Origin: Acidobacteriota bacterium
GTDB lineage: Bacteria; Acidobacteriota; Terriglobia; Terriglobales; Acidobacteriaceae
Direction of reading: 5' to 3'
Assembly: GCA_019351975.1 (NCBI GenBank)
Contig: JABBOG010000029.1
Location: 1 to 46,980 of the forward strand
Length of the DNA stretch: 46,980 nucleotides
In this document: piece after piece, positions 17,156 through 26,769 of the stretch
How positions within the stretch are numbered: the stretch's first letter is position 1
How the letters are laid out: each line of letters starts with the position of its first letter
Position numbers and translations under genes: made by a program
The notes under the pieces: generated by a model
Seen by the model: the letters and a program-made list of their open reading frames with translations, nothing else
What the model was told of the DNA's origin: nothing
Databases searched by the model: none

Positions 17156-18369
17156 CCTGCCTTTTCGGTCGTCCCAATCTCCTCGCCCGTCCCGCTCGCA
17201 TAGCTCCGCGCCCTCCACGCCACCGGCCTCCCGCACACTTGTTTCACGAGCGCATACCACTGGATCACCAACAGCATCACGATCCCCACCGGATGAAGCA
17301 GCGCCGATCCCAGCGGCTGCCTGAATCGCCGCACCGCCAGCAGCCGCGGCACATAGCTCGCAGCCACTGCCAACGCCAGCATGAAGCTCACCATCACCGC
17401 CATCCGCCCGTCATCGAACGTCGCCCCCACCACAACGTTGCTCACGCAGAACACCACCCACAACGCTGCCACAACCACCGGCAACACCTGCCCCAGCAAC
17501 AGCAGCATCGTCAGAGGCACAATCCGCGCCGGCGCACCCAGGCCCTCCGTCGCATTCTTCGCCAGCCCCATCCACACACCTGCTGGTGAGTCATACATCC
17601 TCACCGCAGCAAGCTCCGTCAGATCCACAATGTCCGTCTTGAAACCAGCCCGCCGAAACGCCTGCGGCAACCGCAGTCCGTCATGCCGCGTCTCCCTGAT
17701 CGCCGCGTGTCCTCCGCACGCAAAGTAAGCCTCTCGTTCCGCGACAAAGAACTGCCCGCACCCCGCCGCATAACCAACCTCGGTTGTCTTGCGCATTCTT
17801 CCAAGAGGCAGGAAGCCCAGCAGCACAAAGTGGATCAGCGGCAGCAACATTCGCTCCATCCACCCCACAGTAATCTGCCTTGGGAATCCAGACAGCAGCG
17901 CGACGTGCCCCGCGCGCATCTCTACCTCACACCGCCTCAGCGCACCCGGCGCAAGCCTCACGTCCGCATCGAGAAAACACAGCAACGGAGCATCTGTCTG
18001 CTTCGCCAGCAGCCAGCATGCATGCTGCTTTCCATTCCATCCTGGAGGAAGATTCTCTGTGCCAGCGAGCCGCACCCGCGCATCGCGCATCGCATAGCCA
18101 CGCACAATCTCCGCCGTGCCATCGGTCGATGCATCATCCAGCACCACCACCTCAAACGTCGCGCCCTCATTCGCAAGCACGCTCTCCAGACACGCCGCAA
18201 TGTTCCCCTCTTCATTGCGAGCCGGGATCAGCACAGCGATCTCAGCCTCTCTGCCCCTCGCGATAACCTCGCTGCGAGGCGCACAGTATCGGCGGAGATT
18301 GACGGCAAACAGCACCGCGGGTACACCCGCGCAAACAAGCAACACGCCAGCCAAACTTATGAGGATCAT
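17152..18369 (-). CDS. Family 2 glycosyltransferase, CrtQ-like, of the carotenoid operon
   Basis: The 405-residue product has an N-terminal membrane helix, a GT-A domain with VLIPARNEEGNI (47-58), VLDDASTDGT (77-86), and the metal-binding FLDADV (132-137), then C-terminal membrane helices. This layout is that of CrtQ-type enzymes that attach glucose to a C30 carotenoid carboxylate. It is the last gene of the minus-strand carotenoid operon. Acceptor and sugar are inferred from context only; hopanoid or other lipid glycosyltransferases share the fold. Confidence 0.78.
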   Translation of the reverse strand: MILISLAGVLLVCAGVPAVLFAVNLRRYCAPRSEVIARGREAEIAVLIPARNEEGNIAACLESVLANEGATFEVVVLDDASTDGTAEIVRGYAMRDARVRLAGTENLPPGWNGKQHACWLLAKQTDAPLLCFLDADVRLAPGALRRCEVEMRAGHVALLSGFPRQITVGWMERMLLPLIHFVLLGFLPLGRMRKTTEVGYAAGCGQFFVAEREAYFACGGHAAIRETRHDGLRLPQAFRRAGFKTDIVDLTELAAVRMYDSPAGVWMGLAKNATEGLGAPARIVPLTMLLLLGQVLPVVVAALWVVFCVSNVVVGATFDDGRMAVMVSFMLALAVAASYVPRLLAVRRFRQPLGSALLHPVGIVMLLVIQWYALVKQVCGRPVAWRARSYASGTGEEIGTTEKAG

Positions 18370-18398
18370 CGCTGCCTATTCTCCCACGGCATCGTGAT

Positions 18399-19208
18399 TC
18401 ACGGTTTGCGCCACGGCACAGCAGCCTCTTCTCGCTGTGTATGGTCCACCTGCACGGGCTTTCCTGTCACTTCGGACCGCAGTCTGCGGCCCAACCCATA
18501 CAAGCCGCCACTGCCGCGCCCACCCCGCAGCACCACCCGAAACGCGCGCGCATCCCGCGCCATCGCCGCAGCCTTCAGTGCCTCCATCGCGCCACTCAGC
18601 GCATCCTCCAACTGCTCCGTCGCTACCTCATGGCTCGTTGTCGCTTCAATGCGTACAGGCTCGCTGAGCCGTAACAGCGTCTCCGGCAGCCGCTCATCCC
18701 AGAACGTATACTCAATCGCCAGCGGCACCAGCGTCGCCTGCGTACGCGCCGCCAGCGCACCCAGGCCCGGCTTGAACCCCAGTGGCTGCGCTCGTGGATC
18801 GGCAAACCTTCCCTGCGGTGTGATCCACAACACGCCACCATCTTCCAGAATCGCCTGCGACGTCCGCAAGAACTGCCCCGCCCCACGCGCCGTCGCCATC
18901 TCTACCGGAAAGATTCCAATCTTCTTCAAGATTGGATACCGCTCCAACGCCGACGCATCCATCGGCGCATAGTGCCTCCGCGCCGGCAGCAACTTTTGCC
19001 CGAGCAGCACCAGCACCATCGGATCCCACCACGACGAATGATTTGCATAAACGATGACCGGCCCGCGCGCCGCAGCAAGCCGCTCACCATGCTGCACCAT
19101 CACCGACCGAAAATGCCTGCGAAAGTACGTCTGCACAACGCGCCGAAAGAACCACAGCGTCAATCCAGAAATTTGCGGAATCTCGCGACGCTTGCCCTCA
19201 GCAGCCAT
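18399..19208 (-). CDS. PlsC-type (1-acyl-glycerol-phosphate family) acyltransferase
   Basis: A 269-residue membrane-associated acyltransferase. The catalytic NHSSWWD motif is at 56-62 (pattern NHX4D) and the second motif reads ITPQGRF in place of the more usual FPEGTR. Lying between a CrtI-type oxidase and a glycosyltransferase, it is a good candidate for the acylation step that finishes a carotenoid glycosyl ester, the role CrtO plays in staphyloxanthin. That role is inference; a phospholipid substrate is equally possible from sequence alone. Confidence 0.75.
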   Translation of the reverse strand: MAAEGKRREIPQISGLTLWFFRRVVQTYFRRHFRSVMVQHGERLAAARGPVIVYANHSSWWDPMVLVLLGQKLLPARRHYAPMDASALERYPILKKIGIFPVEMATARGAGQFLRTSQAILEDGGVLWITPQGRFADPRAQPLGFKPGLGALAARTQATLVPLAIEYTFWDERLPETLLRLSEPVRIEATTSHEVATEQLEDALSGAMEALKAAAMARDARAFRVVLRGGRGSGGLYGLGRRLRSEVTGKPVQVDHTQREEAAVPWRKP

Positions 19209-19261
19209 AGCCTATTGTGGCACCGCGCGCATCATCCTGTCCGCGTCTTCCTTCGCGTACC

Positions 19262-20815
19262 TCACGCCGCATGGTGCGCCATCCTGCCTCGCTGCAGCCG
19301 CGACGCGTCATCCTTCGCATCCGCATCCAGCGAGTCCGCCGCAATCCATCCCGACATCATCACCATCGGCATCCCCGGCCCTGGATGCGCCGCTCCACCC
19401 GCCAGATACAGCCCATCCATCTCGCTGCTGCGATTCGCCGGCTTGAACGCACCCATGAAACGCCCATGCGATGAGATCCCATAGATCGCCCCATTGAGCA
19501 CTCGATATCGGTCGTGAATATCCTGTGGCGTCAGCGCCCGCTCAAACATAATCCGCTCTTCAATATCCTCACATCCCGCTGTACGCTTCAGCTTGTCCAG
19601 AATCACCTGCCGATACGCCGGAAACATCTTCGACCAGTCATGATGCGGCCTCAGGTACGGCGTGTGCACCAGCACATACATCGCCTCTCCACCCTCCGGC
19701 GCGCTGTCCTTATCCGTCGCCGCCGTGCATGCCAGGTAGCACGTCGGGTCTGGCGCAGGCTCACCCAGATCGTAGATATGGTGAAACTCCTCATGCGGAT
19801 CGCGCGAGAATACAAAATCATGGTGCGCCAGGTGCTCATACCGCTTCTTCAATCCCAGATACAGCACCACACCCGAGCACGCAGGTTCATACGTCCGCTT
19901 ATGCTCAAAGGTCTTCGCCGTCGTCGTCTTCGCCAACAGCTCGCGATGCGTCCGCACTGCGTCTTCATTGCTCACAATCGCATCGAACGCGTACTCTCGG
20001 CCATCACTCGTCACCAGCCCCGTCACCCGTTCGCGGCCATCCTTCGCCGTCATGATCTTCGCAATATCCGTGCTTATATGGAACACCACGCCAAGCTCCG
20101 TTGCCAGCTTCACCATCGCCTCCGGCACCGCACGCGTCCCACCCATCGGATACCAGATTCCCTCCTGCATCTGCATATGTCCGATCGCCGTCAAGATCGC
20201 CGGCGAAGCATCCGGCGACGACCCCACATACTGCACCATGTGGTCCAGCATCTGAGCCGTATTTGGCTCCGGTATAAACTCCCGAATCGTGCCCGCTACC
20301 GTCTTCCCCATCCGCATCTTCATCACATCGCGCAGCACCTTCAAATCGAACGCTCCGCCCACATCAAACGTGTCCTTGATCGATCCCACCGACTTCCAGA
20401 AGAAGAACTTGTCGCTGATCGTATGCAGCTCTTCCGACAGGTCCATCAGCTGCTTGTACTTCGCTCCCATCCCCGGAAACCGCGTCTCCAGGTCAGCCGA
20501 CATCGCACCCATGTCGTCCATCAGATCGATTCGCGCGCCATCGTCGAAAAAGCAGCGCCACTGCGGATCCAGCCGCACCATTTCTACATAATCCTCAAGC
20601 TTCCTGCCCGCCTCCGCGAAGATCTTCCGCAGCACCGAAGGCTGTATCAGGATCGTCGGCCCCATATCAAAGCGGAATCCGTCCTCACGCAGTTGCGCAG
20701 CCTTGCCGCCAAGCCACGCGTTCTTCTCAAACACTTCAACCGAATGTCCGCGCGCCGCCAGCGTGCACGCCGCCGCCAATCCAGCCAATCCCGATCCAAT
20801 CACTCCTACACGCAT
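19262..20815 (-). CDS. CrtI/CrtN-family carotenoid desaturase or oxidase
   Basis: A 517-residue FAD amine-oxidase-fold protein. The dinucleotide site GSGLAGLAAA begins at residue 7, followed by EKNAWLGGKA and FRFDMGPT. The C-terminus has the family signature LYLAGGAAHPGPGMPMVMMSG. Such enzymes dehydrogenate squalene or phytoene, or oxidise terminal methyls (CrtP). The exact reaction cannot be assigned by eye. GGAG precedes the ATG by 7 bp. It lies 29 bp after the aldehyde dehydrogenase stop. Confidence 0.85.
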   Translation of the reverse strand: MRVGVIGSGLAGLAAACTLAARGHSVEVFEKNAWLGGKAAQLREDGFRFDMGPTILIQPSVLRKIFAEAGRKLEDYVEMVRLDPQWRCFFDDGARIDLMDDMGAMSADLETRFPGMGAKYKQLMDLSEELHTISDKFFFWKSVGSIKDTFDVGGAFDLKVLRDVMKMRMGKTVAGTIREFIPEPNTAQMLDHMVQYVGSSPDASPAILTAIGHMQMQEGIWYPMGGTRAVPEAMVKLATELGVVFHISTDIAKIMTAKDGRERVTGLVTSDGREYAFDAIVSNEDAVRTHRELLAKTTTAKTFEHKRTYEPACSGVVLYLGLKKRYEHLAHHDFVFSRDPHEEFHHIYDLGEPAPDPTCYLACTAATDKDSAPEGGEAMYVLVHTPYLRPHHDWSKMFPAYRQVILDKLKRTAGCEDIEERIMFERALTPQDIHDRYRVLNGAIYGISSHGRFMGAFKPANRSSEMDGLYLAGGAAHPGPGMPMVMMSGWIAADSLDADAKDDASRLQRGRMAHHAA

Positions 20816-20844
20816 GCGCTCTCCATCCCACTTCTTTTCTCAAA

Positions 20845-22299
20845 TTAGCGACGTGCCCGCTGCAACACCCGCCGCAGCCCTGCCCATCGCTTCGCAAAAC
20901 CCCTGCCGTGCAGGCCTTCAATCAGCCCAACAAACATCGCTGTATCCAGCTCACTCGTACCATCCAGATGTCGCATCGACCCGCCTCGACGCACAATCAA
21001 CGTCTTTACCGCGGTCATCTCCAGCAACCCCTCCGCCCCGCGCGTCACACCGTACCCACTCCCTGCGCGGCCGCCAAATGGCAACCTTGGATCCGCCGTC
21101 GGCGCAATCGCATCGTTGATCAAAATCGTTCCCGCCTTAAGCGTACTCGCCATCGTGCGCGCCTCGCGCTCATCGCTTCTGCCGCAGAAGATCGACGCGG
21201 TCAGCGCGTACGCGCACCGCTCATACATCCCTCGCACCTGCTCCATCGTGCCCACCTCCAGCAGCGAAATCACCGGCGCAAACACATCGCTCCTTGTAAT
21301 CGCCATCTCTGCCGTCGCATAGTCCACCACCAGCGGCTGCTGTGCTTCGGGCCGAAACGCCCCACGCACAATCGCCCCGCTGCCAGTCGCTGCACCCACC
21401 ATCACCCGCAGCCGCGCAGCCGTCGTTGGTTCCAACTTCACCGGCCCAATCTTCGCCAGCGCCGCATCCAGCAAAGGACGCAGCCGCTCCATACACTCCG
21501 TGGTTGCAAACAGCCTTCGCGGAGACATACACACAGCTCCGCCGTTCAACCTCAAACCGAACGCCACCGCCCTGGCGACCTGCCCCAGGTCCGCACTCGG
21601 CAGCACAACAATCGCGTCTGCGCCCGATAACTCCACAACCGCCGGCGTCTCTGTCTCCGCAAGCTTCGCGAGAACACCTCTCCCCACATCCGCCGATCCC
21701 GTAAAGATCACCTTATCCGGCGACGCCGCAAGCGCCATCTCGGCCGCCTGCACACTCTCATCCGTCACCGTCAAAGCCTCTACCGGCAGCCCCGCTTCGC
21801 GGCAGCACTGCGCCACCAACTGCGCCACCGCACCCCCTCCGCGTCCCGGCTTCCACGTCACCGTGTTCCCCGCGGCCAACGCCTGCATCACCTGCACACC
21901 AGGCAGAAACAGCGGAAAGTTCGATGGCCCAATCACCAGCACATGTCCCAGCGGCTCTCGGTGAACCTCCGCAATAACGCCCGCAAGCCACAGCGGACGA
22001 CCACGCCGCCCCAGCTTTCGCGGGGCCAACAAACCCTCAGCCTCACGCTCCAGGAACTTGCACGCATCCAGCAGCGGCAGCAGCTCCGAAACCAGCGTAT
22101 CCGCCTGCGTCCTCGCCAGCATTGGCGATATCGCAGCAGCGAACGCCTCCGCGCGCTCCGCCATGCCATGCCGCGCCCTGCGCAACACGCCCAGTCTCTC
22201 CGCGAGCGATCGCTGCGCCCACTGCATCTTCAAACCCTCAGCCGAACCCAGCCCACGCGCCGCATGCCTCTCCTGAAGCTCCTGCGCGGCTGCACTCAC
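20845..22299 (-). CDS. Aldehyde dehydrogenase of the carotenoid operon
   Basis: A 484-residue ALDH-family protein with GPSNFPLFL (124-132), the general base Glu223 in VELSGAD and the nucleophile Cys257 in NGGAVCMSPRR. In C30 carotenoid pathways an ALDH oxidises 4,4'-diaponeurosporenal-type aldehydes to the carboxylic acid that is then glycosylated; the neighbours support that role here. The start is GTG at 22299, overlapping the stop of the upstream oxidase as GTGA, so translation is coupled. Confidence 0.82.
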   Translation of the reverse strand: MSAAAQELQERHAARGLGSAEGLKMQWAQRSLAERLGVLRRARHGMAERAEAFAAAISPMLARTQADTLVSELLPLLDACKFLEREAEGLLAPRKLGRRGRPLWLAGVIAEVHREPLGHVLVIGPSNFPLFLPGVQVMQALAAGNTVTWKPGRGGGAVAQLVAQCCREAGLPVEALTVTDESVQAAEMALAASPDKVIFTGSADVGRGVLAKLAETETPAVVELSGADAIVVLPSADLGQVARAVAFGLRLNGGAVCMSPRRLFATTECMERLRPLLDAALAKIGPVKLEPTTAARLRVMVGAATGSGAIVRGAFRPEAQQPLVVDYATAEMAITRSDVFAPVISLLEVGTMEQVRGMYERCAYALTASIFCGRSDEREARTMASTLKAGTILINDAIAPTADPRLPFGGRAGSGYGVTRGAEGLLEMTAVKTLIVRRGGSMRHLDGTSELDTAMFVGLIEGLHGRGFAKRWAGLRRVLQRARR

Positions 22300-23891
22300 G
22301 ACGCTACCTGCATCATGTCATCGCCCATCGGCATCTCGCTCGAAGTCGCCCACCCCGTCTCCAGCCCGAGATCCTCCAACAGCAGCTTCGAACTGATGCG
22401 CGCCGACTGAAAGATCACCGGCAATCCCGATCCCGGATGCGTTCCGCCACCCGTCAGATACATCGCGTCCACGTCTTCAAACCGATTGTGTGGCCGCAGA
22501 TGCAGCATCTGGTTCAGCGAGTGCTTCATCGAGAACGTAGCCCCCTTGAACAACCCAAAATCCTCACTCCATCCCGCCGGCGTAATGATCTTCTCCGTGC
22601 GTATTCGCCGTTCCACATCGCGTATCCCAATCCGCTCCATCTGTCGCAGCGCCAGCTCGCGAAACTTCTGCGTCTCGCGTGCCCAGTCCACCTTCGCACT
22701 CTCATGCGTCACCGGCAGCAGCACGTACAGCGTCGATTGCCCCTTCGGCGCCAGCGTCGGATCCGTCACCGAAGCATTCTGCACATAGAACGACGGATTC
22801 TCCGACAGCCGGTGCAACTCCTCGATGTCCCGCAGGTTCTGCTTGTAGTTCTCCGCCAGATAGATCGTATGGTGCGCCACATCGTCATAGCGCCCGTCAA
22901 TACCCAGATACATCATGAACGTAGAACACGAGTACGTCTTGTTCTCAATCTTTCTGTCGCTCCACTTGCGCCGATGCTTGCCCGGAACCAGCTTTCGCAT
23001 CGCATCCGCAAAGTCGGCGTTCACCACCACTGCGTCCGCCTGTAGCCGCCGCTTCGATGTTCGTACGCCTGCGGCCTTGCCTCGTCCGCCTTCACCACCG
23101 CTCTCGATCAACACCTCTTCCACAGGCTCTTCCGTCAGTATCTCGACGCCCATCTCCTGCGCAATCCGCGCCATGGCCGACGTCACCGCGCCGCATCCCC
23201 CAATCGGGTGAAACACCCCATGCTCGTACTCCAGAAACGAAAGAATCGAGAACAGCGACGGGCAGCGGAACGGGCTCATCCCCAGATACTTCGACTGGAA
23301 ACTGAAGCCCAGCCGTATCCGTTCATCTTCGAAGTGTGCTCGCAGATCCCCATCCAGCGACAGCCATGGCTTCATCAACGGCAACAGCTTCAGCATCTCC
23401 GGCTTCAGCAAATCACTCCACTGCTCAAACGGCGTCTCCAGCACCGGCATAAAGCTCGCGAGCTTCTTTCGGTTGCGCGCCAGAAAGTTCTTGAACTCCA
23501 CCGCATCATGGGGCGAGATCGCTGCGATCTGCCGCTCCATTCGCTCTACATTCGACGTCGCGTCAATCTGTCCGCCATCGCCAAAAATCAGGCGATATTG
23601 CGGATCGAGACGCTTCATCGGCACCTCGTGGTCGAGATCGTAACCGGCATCCGCAAAGATCTCCCGCAGCACGCGCGGATACAAAAAAAACGTCGGCCCA
23701 ATATCGAACTTGAATCCATCCTGCTCAATCGTGGAGGTTCGCCCACCCACGCGCGCATGGCGCTCAACGATCGTTACATGCACGCCCGATCGCGCCAGAA
23801 GCATCGCCGTTGCCAGTCCCCCCGGACCGGCACCTACAATCACAACCCGTTTCTGCTGTTTCTCTCGATTGGAGCTTCGGACTATGTTCAA
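22296..23891 (-). CDS. CrtN/CrtP-family carotenoid oxidase, first gene of the operon
   Basis: A 531-residue FAD-dependent CrtI-family protein. GAGPGGLATA starts at residue 20, then VERHARVGGR and FKFDIGPTFF, with TGGGTHPGSGLPV near the C-terminus. It is paralogous to the 19262-20815 product but clearly diverged. No ATG is available before the FAD motif; the likely start is TTG at 23891, with GGTGAGGG 7 bp upstream. It heads the operon, so the promoter should lie in the 160-bp gap upstream. Desaturase versus terminal oxidase is not resolved. Confidence 0.82.
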   Translation of the reverse strand: MNIVRSSNREKQQKRVVIVGAGPGGLATAMLLARSGVHVTIVERHARVGGRTSTIEQDGFKFDIGPTFFLYPRVLREIFADAGYDLDHEVPMKRLDPQYRLIFGDGGQIDATSNVERMERQIAAISPHDAVEFKNFLARNRKKLASFMPVLETPFEQWSDLLKPEMLKLLPLMKPWLSLDGDLRAHFEDERIRLGFSFQSKYLGMSPFRCPSLFSILSFLEYEHGVFHPIGGCGAVTSAMARIAQEMGVEILTEEPVEEVLIESGGEGGRGKAAGVRTSKRRLQADAVVVNADFADAMRKLVPGKHRRKWSDRKIENKTYSCSTFMMYLGIDGRYDDVAHHTIYLAENYKQNLRDIEELHRLSENPSFYVQNASVTDPTLAPKGQSTLYVLLPVTHESAKVDWARETQKFRELALRQMERIGIRDVERRIRTEKIITPAGWSEDFGLFKGATFSMKHSLNQMLHLRPHNRFEDVDAMYLTGGGTHPGSGLPVIFQSARISSKLLLEDLGLETGWATSSEMPMGDDMMQVAS

Positions 23892-24051
23892 AGTTCACCC
23901 TCACCCGCAAAATCGAATCGGGGTAAAGATGAGTCTAACCCCTGCGCCATCATGATCGAAGACCAGAAATCGCATACGTCTCATCCCATCAAGCTTTGCC
24001 CACAATCACTTCGCGATACCGAAATCACATCACGGGCCGGCGGCCGCCCGC

Positions 24052-24522
24052 TTACAGGATCCCTCGCACGTAGCTCCGCACCTGCTCTGCCACCGTACCA
24101 AACAACAAGTGCGATGCCGCTTCACTGGTCGCCTCGCGGCTCGGCTCATCGTCAAACGCTTCGTTCACTTCACCCGAAGGTAGCCCGCTTTCGTGCGTCA
24201 ACGTCATCATAGCAAGCCCAAAGGTTTTACCACCGCCCGCAGCCGCCGCCGGATAAAACTCCGCCAGCGCACCGTAGGCTGCACCCGCTGCCAGCCCAAA
24301 TCCCCAGTTCGCCTCCGCAAATGCGCTCTTCTCGCGGCCCGCTTCTTCGCCACGATACGGAGAAGAGGCATCCTCCATCATCGTCGGGCGCTCACTCTCC
24401 CGAACGCCACGCGGTCCATACATCTTCTCCGCAACCGCCTTCGCAGCCGTCGCCACCAGACCCGCAATCATTCCCGCCAGGATTCCCTTCGCCAGCGACC
24501 GCTCCATGCTTCTCTCACTCAT
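24052..24522 (-). CDS. DUF1440 / YagU-like membrane protein
   Basis: A 156-residue protein chosen to start at 24522, where TTGAGGATTCTGGT precedes ATG. Features are an N-terminal hydrophobic helix (GILAGMIAGLVATAAKAVAE), a charged middle, a glycine/alanine-rich second helix (GFGLAAGAAYGALAEFYP), and a C-terminal helix ending VRSYV. This is the pattern of DUF1440 proteins such as E. coli YagU, linked to acid resistance; function here is not shown. It lies 46 bp downstream of the acidic-protein gene. Confidence 0.65.
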   Translation of the reverse strand: MSERSMERSLAKGILAGMIAGLVATAAKAVAEKMYGPRGVRESERPTMMEDASSPYRGEEAGREKSAFAEANWGFGLAAGAAYGALAEFYPAAAAGGGKTFGLAMMTLTHESGLPSGEVNEAFDDEPSREATSEAASHLLFGTVAEQVRSYVRGIL

Positions 24523-24568
24523 ACCAGAATCCTCAAACGTTCTTCCACCAACCATCGTACCGCCTACC

Positions 24569-25087
24569 CTAACCGATCGCTGCAAACTCCGCCACCACAG
24601 CCACCATCGCGCTCATACGAAGGGCCGCATCAATCGTCCGATCCGTTGACGCGGCGTCCGAAGCATCATCTTCCTCGTCATCATCCTCTGCTCGCTCCAG
24701 GTCATCGGATGAACTGCGCCCCGCAGCGGCACCTTCCTTCTGCACCGCCCCATCGACAGACTTCGCAATCACAGCGTCGTCGTCCTCTTCATCTTCGTCG
24801 TCATCATCATCGTCCTCTTCGTCCTCATCTTCGTCTTCTTCCTCATCTTCATCGTCGTCTTCCTCGTACTCTTCGTCCTCGTCCTCCAGCTCGTCTTCTT
24901 CTTCGTCACTGTCTTCAAGATCATCGGTATCGCGCTGCACCGCGATATTGCTGCTGGACGCACCCTCCGTCGGGTCGGAGTCAATGAACTTCGGATCGCT
25001 CTCAAACGTCGCAGTTGCATCATCGCCAATCAAATCGTGAAGTTCCGTTGCGCTATCCGGTGCAATGCGTGTCTCTGTGGCAGCCAT
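24569..25087 (-). CDS. Extremely Asp/Glu-rich protein
   Basis: A 172-residue protein whose middle third (about 54-105) is almost uninterrupted Asp and Glu, with a second acidic patch (about 128-144). The termini are ordinary: an N-terminal ATELHDLIGDDATATFES and a C-terminal alanine-rich hydrophobic helix (AALRMSAMVAVVAEFAAIG). AAGGAGAAG sits 4 bp before the ATG, a near-ideal ribosome site, supporting a real gene. Function is unknown; an intrinsically disordered polyanion that binds metals or basic proteins is conceivable. The coding DNA is a run of GAN codons prone to slippage. Confidence 0.7.
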   Translation of the reverse strand: MAATETRIAPDSATELHDLIGDDATATFESDPKFIDSDPTEGASSSNIAVQRDTDDLEDSDEEEDELEDEDEEYEEDDDEDEEEDEDEDEEDDDDDDEDEEDDDAVIAKSVDGAVQKEGAAAGRSSSDDLERAEDDDEEDDASDAASTDRTIDAALRMSAMVAVVAEFAAIG

Positions 25088-25172
25088 AGTCTTCTCCTTG
25101 TGTAGGTCCGCTCAGGCGGTGTACCTGCGCCGTTAGATGCGCGAACGACGCACACACGGATACCGCATTCCA

Positions 25173-26678
25173 CTACTCCTCAAAGGGCCTGAGCTGGCTC
25201 GCATTCGGTGGCGCAGTCAGTAAACTTCCCGCAAAAAGTCCGATCAGAGAAGCCACCAATGCCGGCAAAATCGCATCTCGCGCACCCACCGCCGCCGGCA
25301 GATGCGGCGTCACCCAGTCCCAGCAAACCGTCACCGCTGTTCCGGCCGCAATGCTCGCCACCGCACCCTTCGCCGTCGCGCGCTTCCAGAAAAACGCCGC
25401 TAGAATCACCGGCGTCAGCGCTGCCGAATAAATCGTATACGCATACAACGACTTCTTCAGCACCGATGTCGTTCCCAGCGATTGATACAGCGCCCACAGT
25501 CCTAATCCCACCACCATCAACCGGCTCACCAGCAGAACCTGCTGATTGCTCGCCTCAGGCTTCAAATACCGCACGAAAATATCATTCACTAGGTTCGTCG
25601 ATGGCGAAAACAGATAGTTGTTCGCCGTCGACACCACCTTTGCAAAGATCGCTCCCACCAGCAGCGCACCCAGAATCGCCAGCGGCTTCGTCCCCGCTCC
25701 ACCCCATCCGCCAAACGCATGGATCGCCGTATACGCCAGCACCTCACGCGGCCGCGCCGCAACCTCCCCGCTCCGATACATCGCCGATCCCACCACCGCG
25801 ATCGCCACAATAATGCTCTCCAGCACCACCGTGCCCACAATCCATCCCACCGTCGCACGTCGCGCGTCCTTCTCGCTCTTCGCCGAGAAAAACTTCTGAT
25901 ACATCGACTGGTTCCCCAGCATCAGCAGGCACGTCGGCAAAAATATCTCAAACGCAGACTGCACCTTCGCACGCGATCCATCCGCCAGCACCGGCCCCGT
26001 ATAGTAACTCGTGAACGGCCGTATATCGCCAAACCACTCAAAGTGCGTCTTCGGCAACGCCACATGCACGCCGCTCCATCCGCCCGCCAGATGCACCAGC
26101 ACAGGCAGCGCCGCAATCATCGTAAACGTCGCCAGCAGCCCGATCACAACGTCCATATACGCCACCGATCCCATGCCCGCGATCGACGTAAACACGATCA
26201 CAAATCCCGCGAGAATGAACTGCCCATCACGCGCCGTCACCTGCGGAAAGATCAGGTGCAGAATATCTCCGCCCCCAATAAACTGATAGCTCGTAATCGC
26301 GGTATACGTAAACAGCACCGCAATCACACCCAGCACCCGCGCCGTCTGGTTATACCGCGACTCCAGCAGGTCCGGAATCGTAAACTGCGCAAACTTCCGT
26401 GCCCTCGGCGCAATAAAATAAATCAGCAGCAGCCCCGCCCATCCGCCACCGCTCTGCCACAGCGCAGCAAACCCATGCTGATACGCATTCTCCGCTCCGC
26501 CCAGCAGCGAGCCCGATCCAATCCAGCTCGAAAGCAGCGTAAACACCAGCACAAACGCAGGCAGCGATCGCCCCGCCACAAGATAATCCGCCTTCGTCTT
26601 CACGCTTCCAAGCCGTGCCAGCGACACGCCAAGCAACGTGACAACGATAACTCCGAGAACAATCACATAAAGGATCAT
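25173..26678 (-). CDS. Sodium:solute symporter (SSS) family protein
   Basis: A 501-residue transporter with about 13 membrane segments. Signature features of the SSS family are present near the N-terminus: TKADYLVAGRSLPAF, then SSWIGSGSLLGGAENAY, and later NQSMYQKFFSAKSEKDARRA and FAKVVSTANNYLFSPSTN. It moves an organic solute into the cell with Na+; the substrate cannot be told (proline, pantothenate and sugars are all seen in the family). ATG 26678 is chosen; a GTG at 26702 would add 8 residues. It is divergent from the M61 peptidase. Confidence 0.87.
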   Translation of the reverse strand: MILYVIVLGVIVVTLLGVSLARLGSVKTKADYLVAGRSLPAFVLVFTLLSSWIGSGSLLGGAENAYQHGFAALWQSGGGWAGLLLIYFIAPRARKFAQFTIPDLLESRYNQTARVLGVIAVLFTYTAITSYQFIGGGDILHLIFPQVTARDGQFILAGFVIVFTSIAGMGSVAYMDVVIGLLATFTMIAALPVLVHLAGGWSGVHVALPKTHFEWFGDIRPFTSYYTGPVLADGSRAKVQSAFEIFLPTCLLMLGNQSMYQKFFSAKSEKDARRATVGWIVGTVVLESIIVAIAVVGSAMYRSGEVAARPREVLAYTAIHAFGGWGGAGTKPLAILGALLVGAIFAKVVSTANNYLFSPSTNLVNDIFVRYLKPEASNQQVLLVSRLMVVGLGLWALYQSLGTTSVLKKSLYAYTIYSAALTPVILAAFFWKRATAKGAVASIAAGTAVTVCWDWVTPHLPAAVGARDAILPALVASLIGLFAGSLLTAPPNASQLRPFEE

Positions 26679-26769
26679 GGGTGCACCGATTCTATCGGAC
26701 ACAGCGGCCGCCCCGCCTCACACGCGTACACTTAATCCCACAATGAACTCGTTTCGAGGAGCCTCACGC

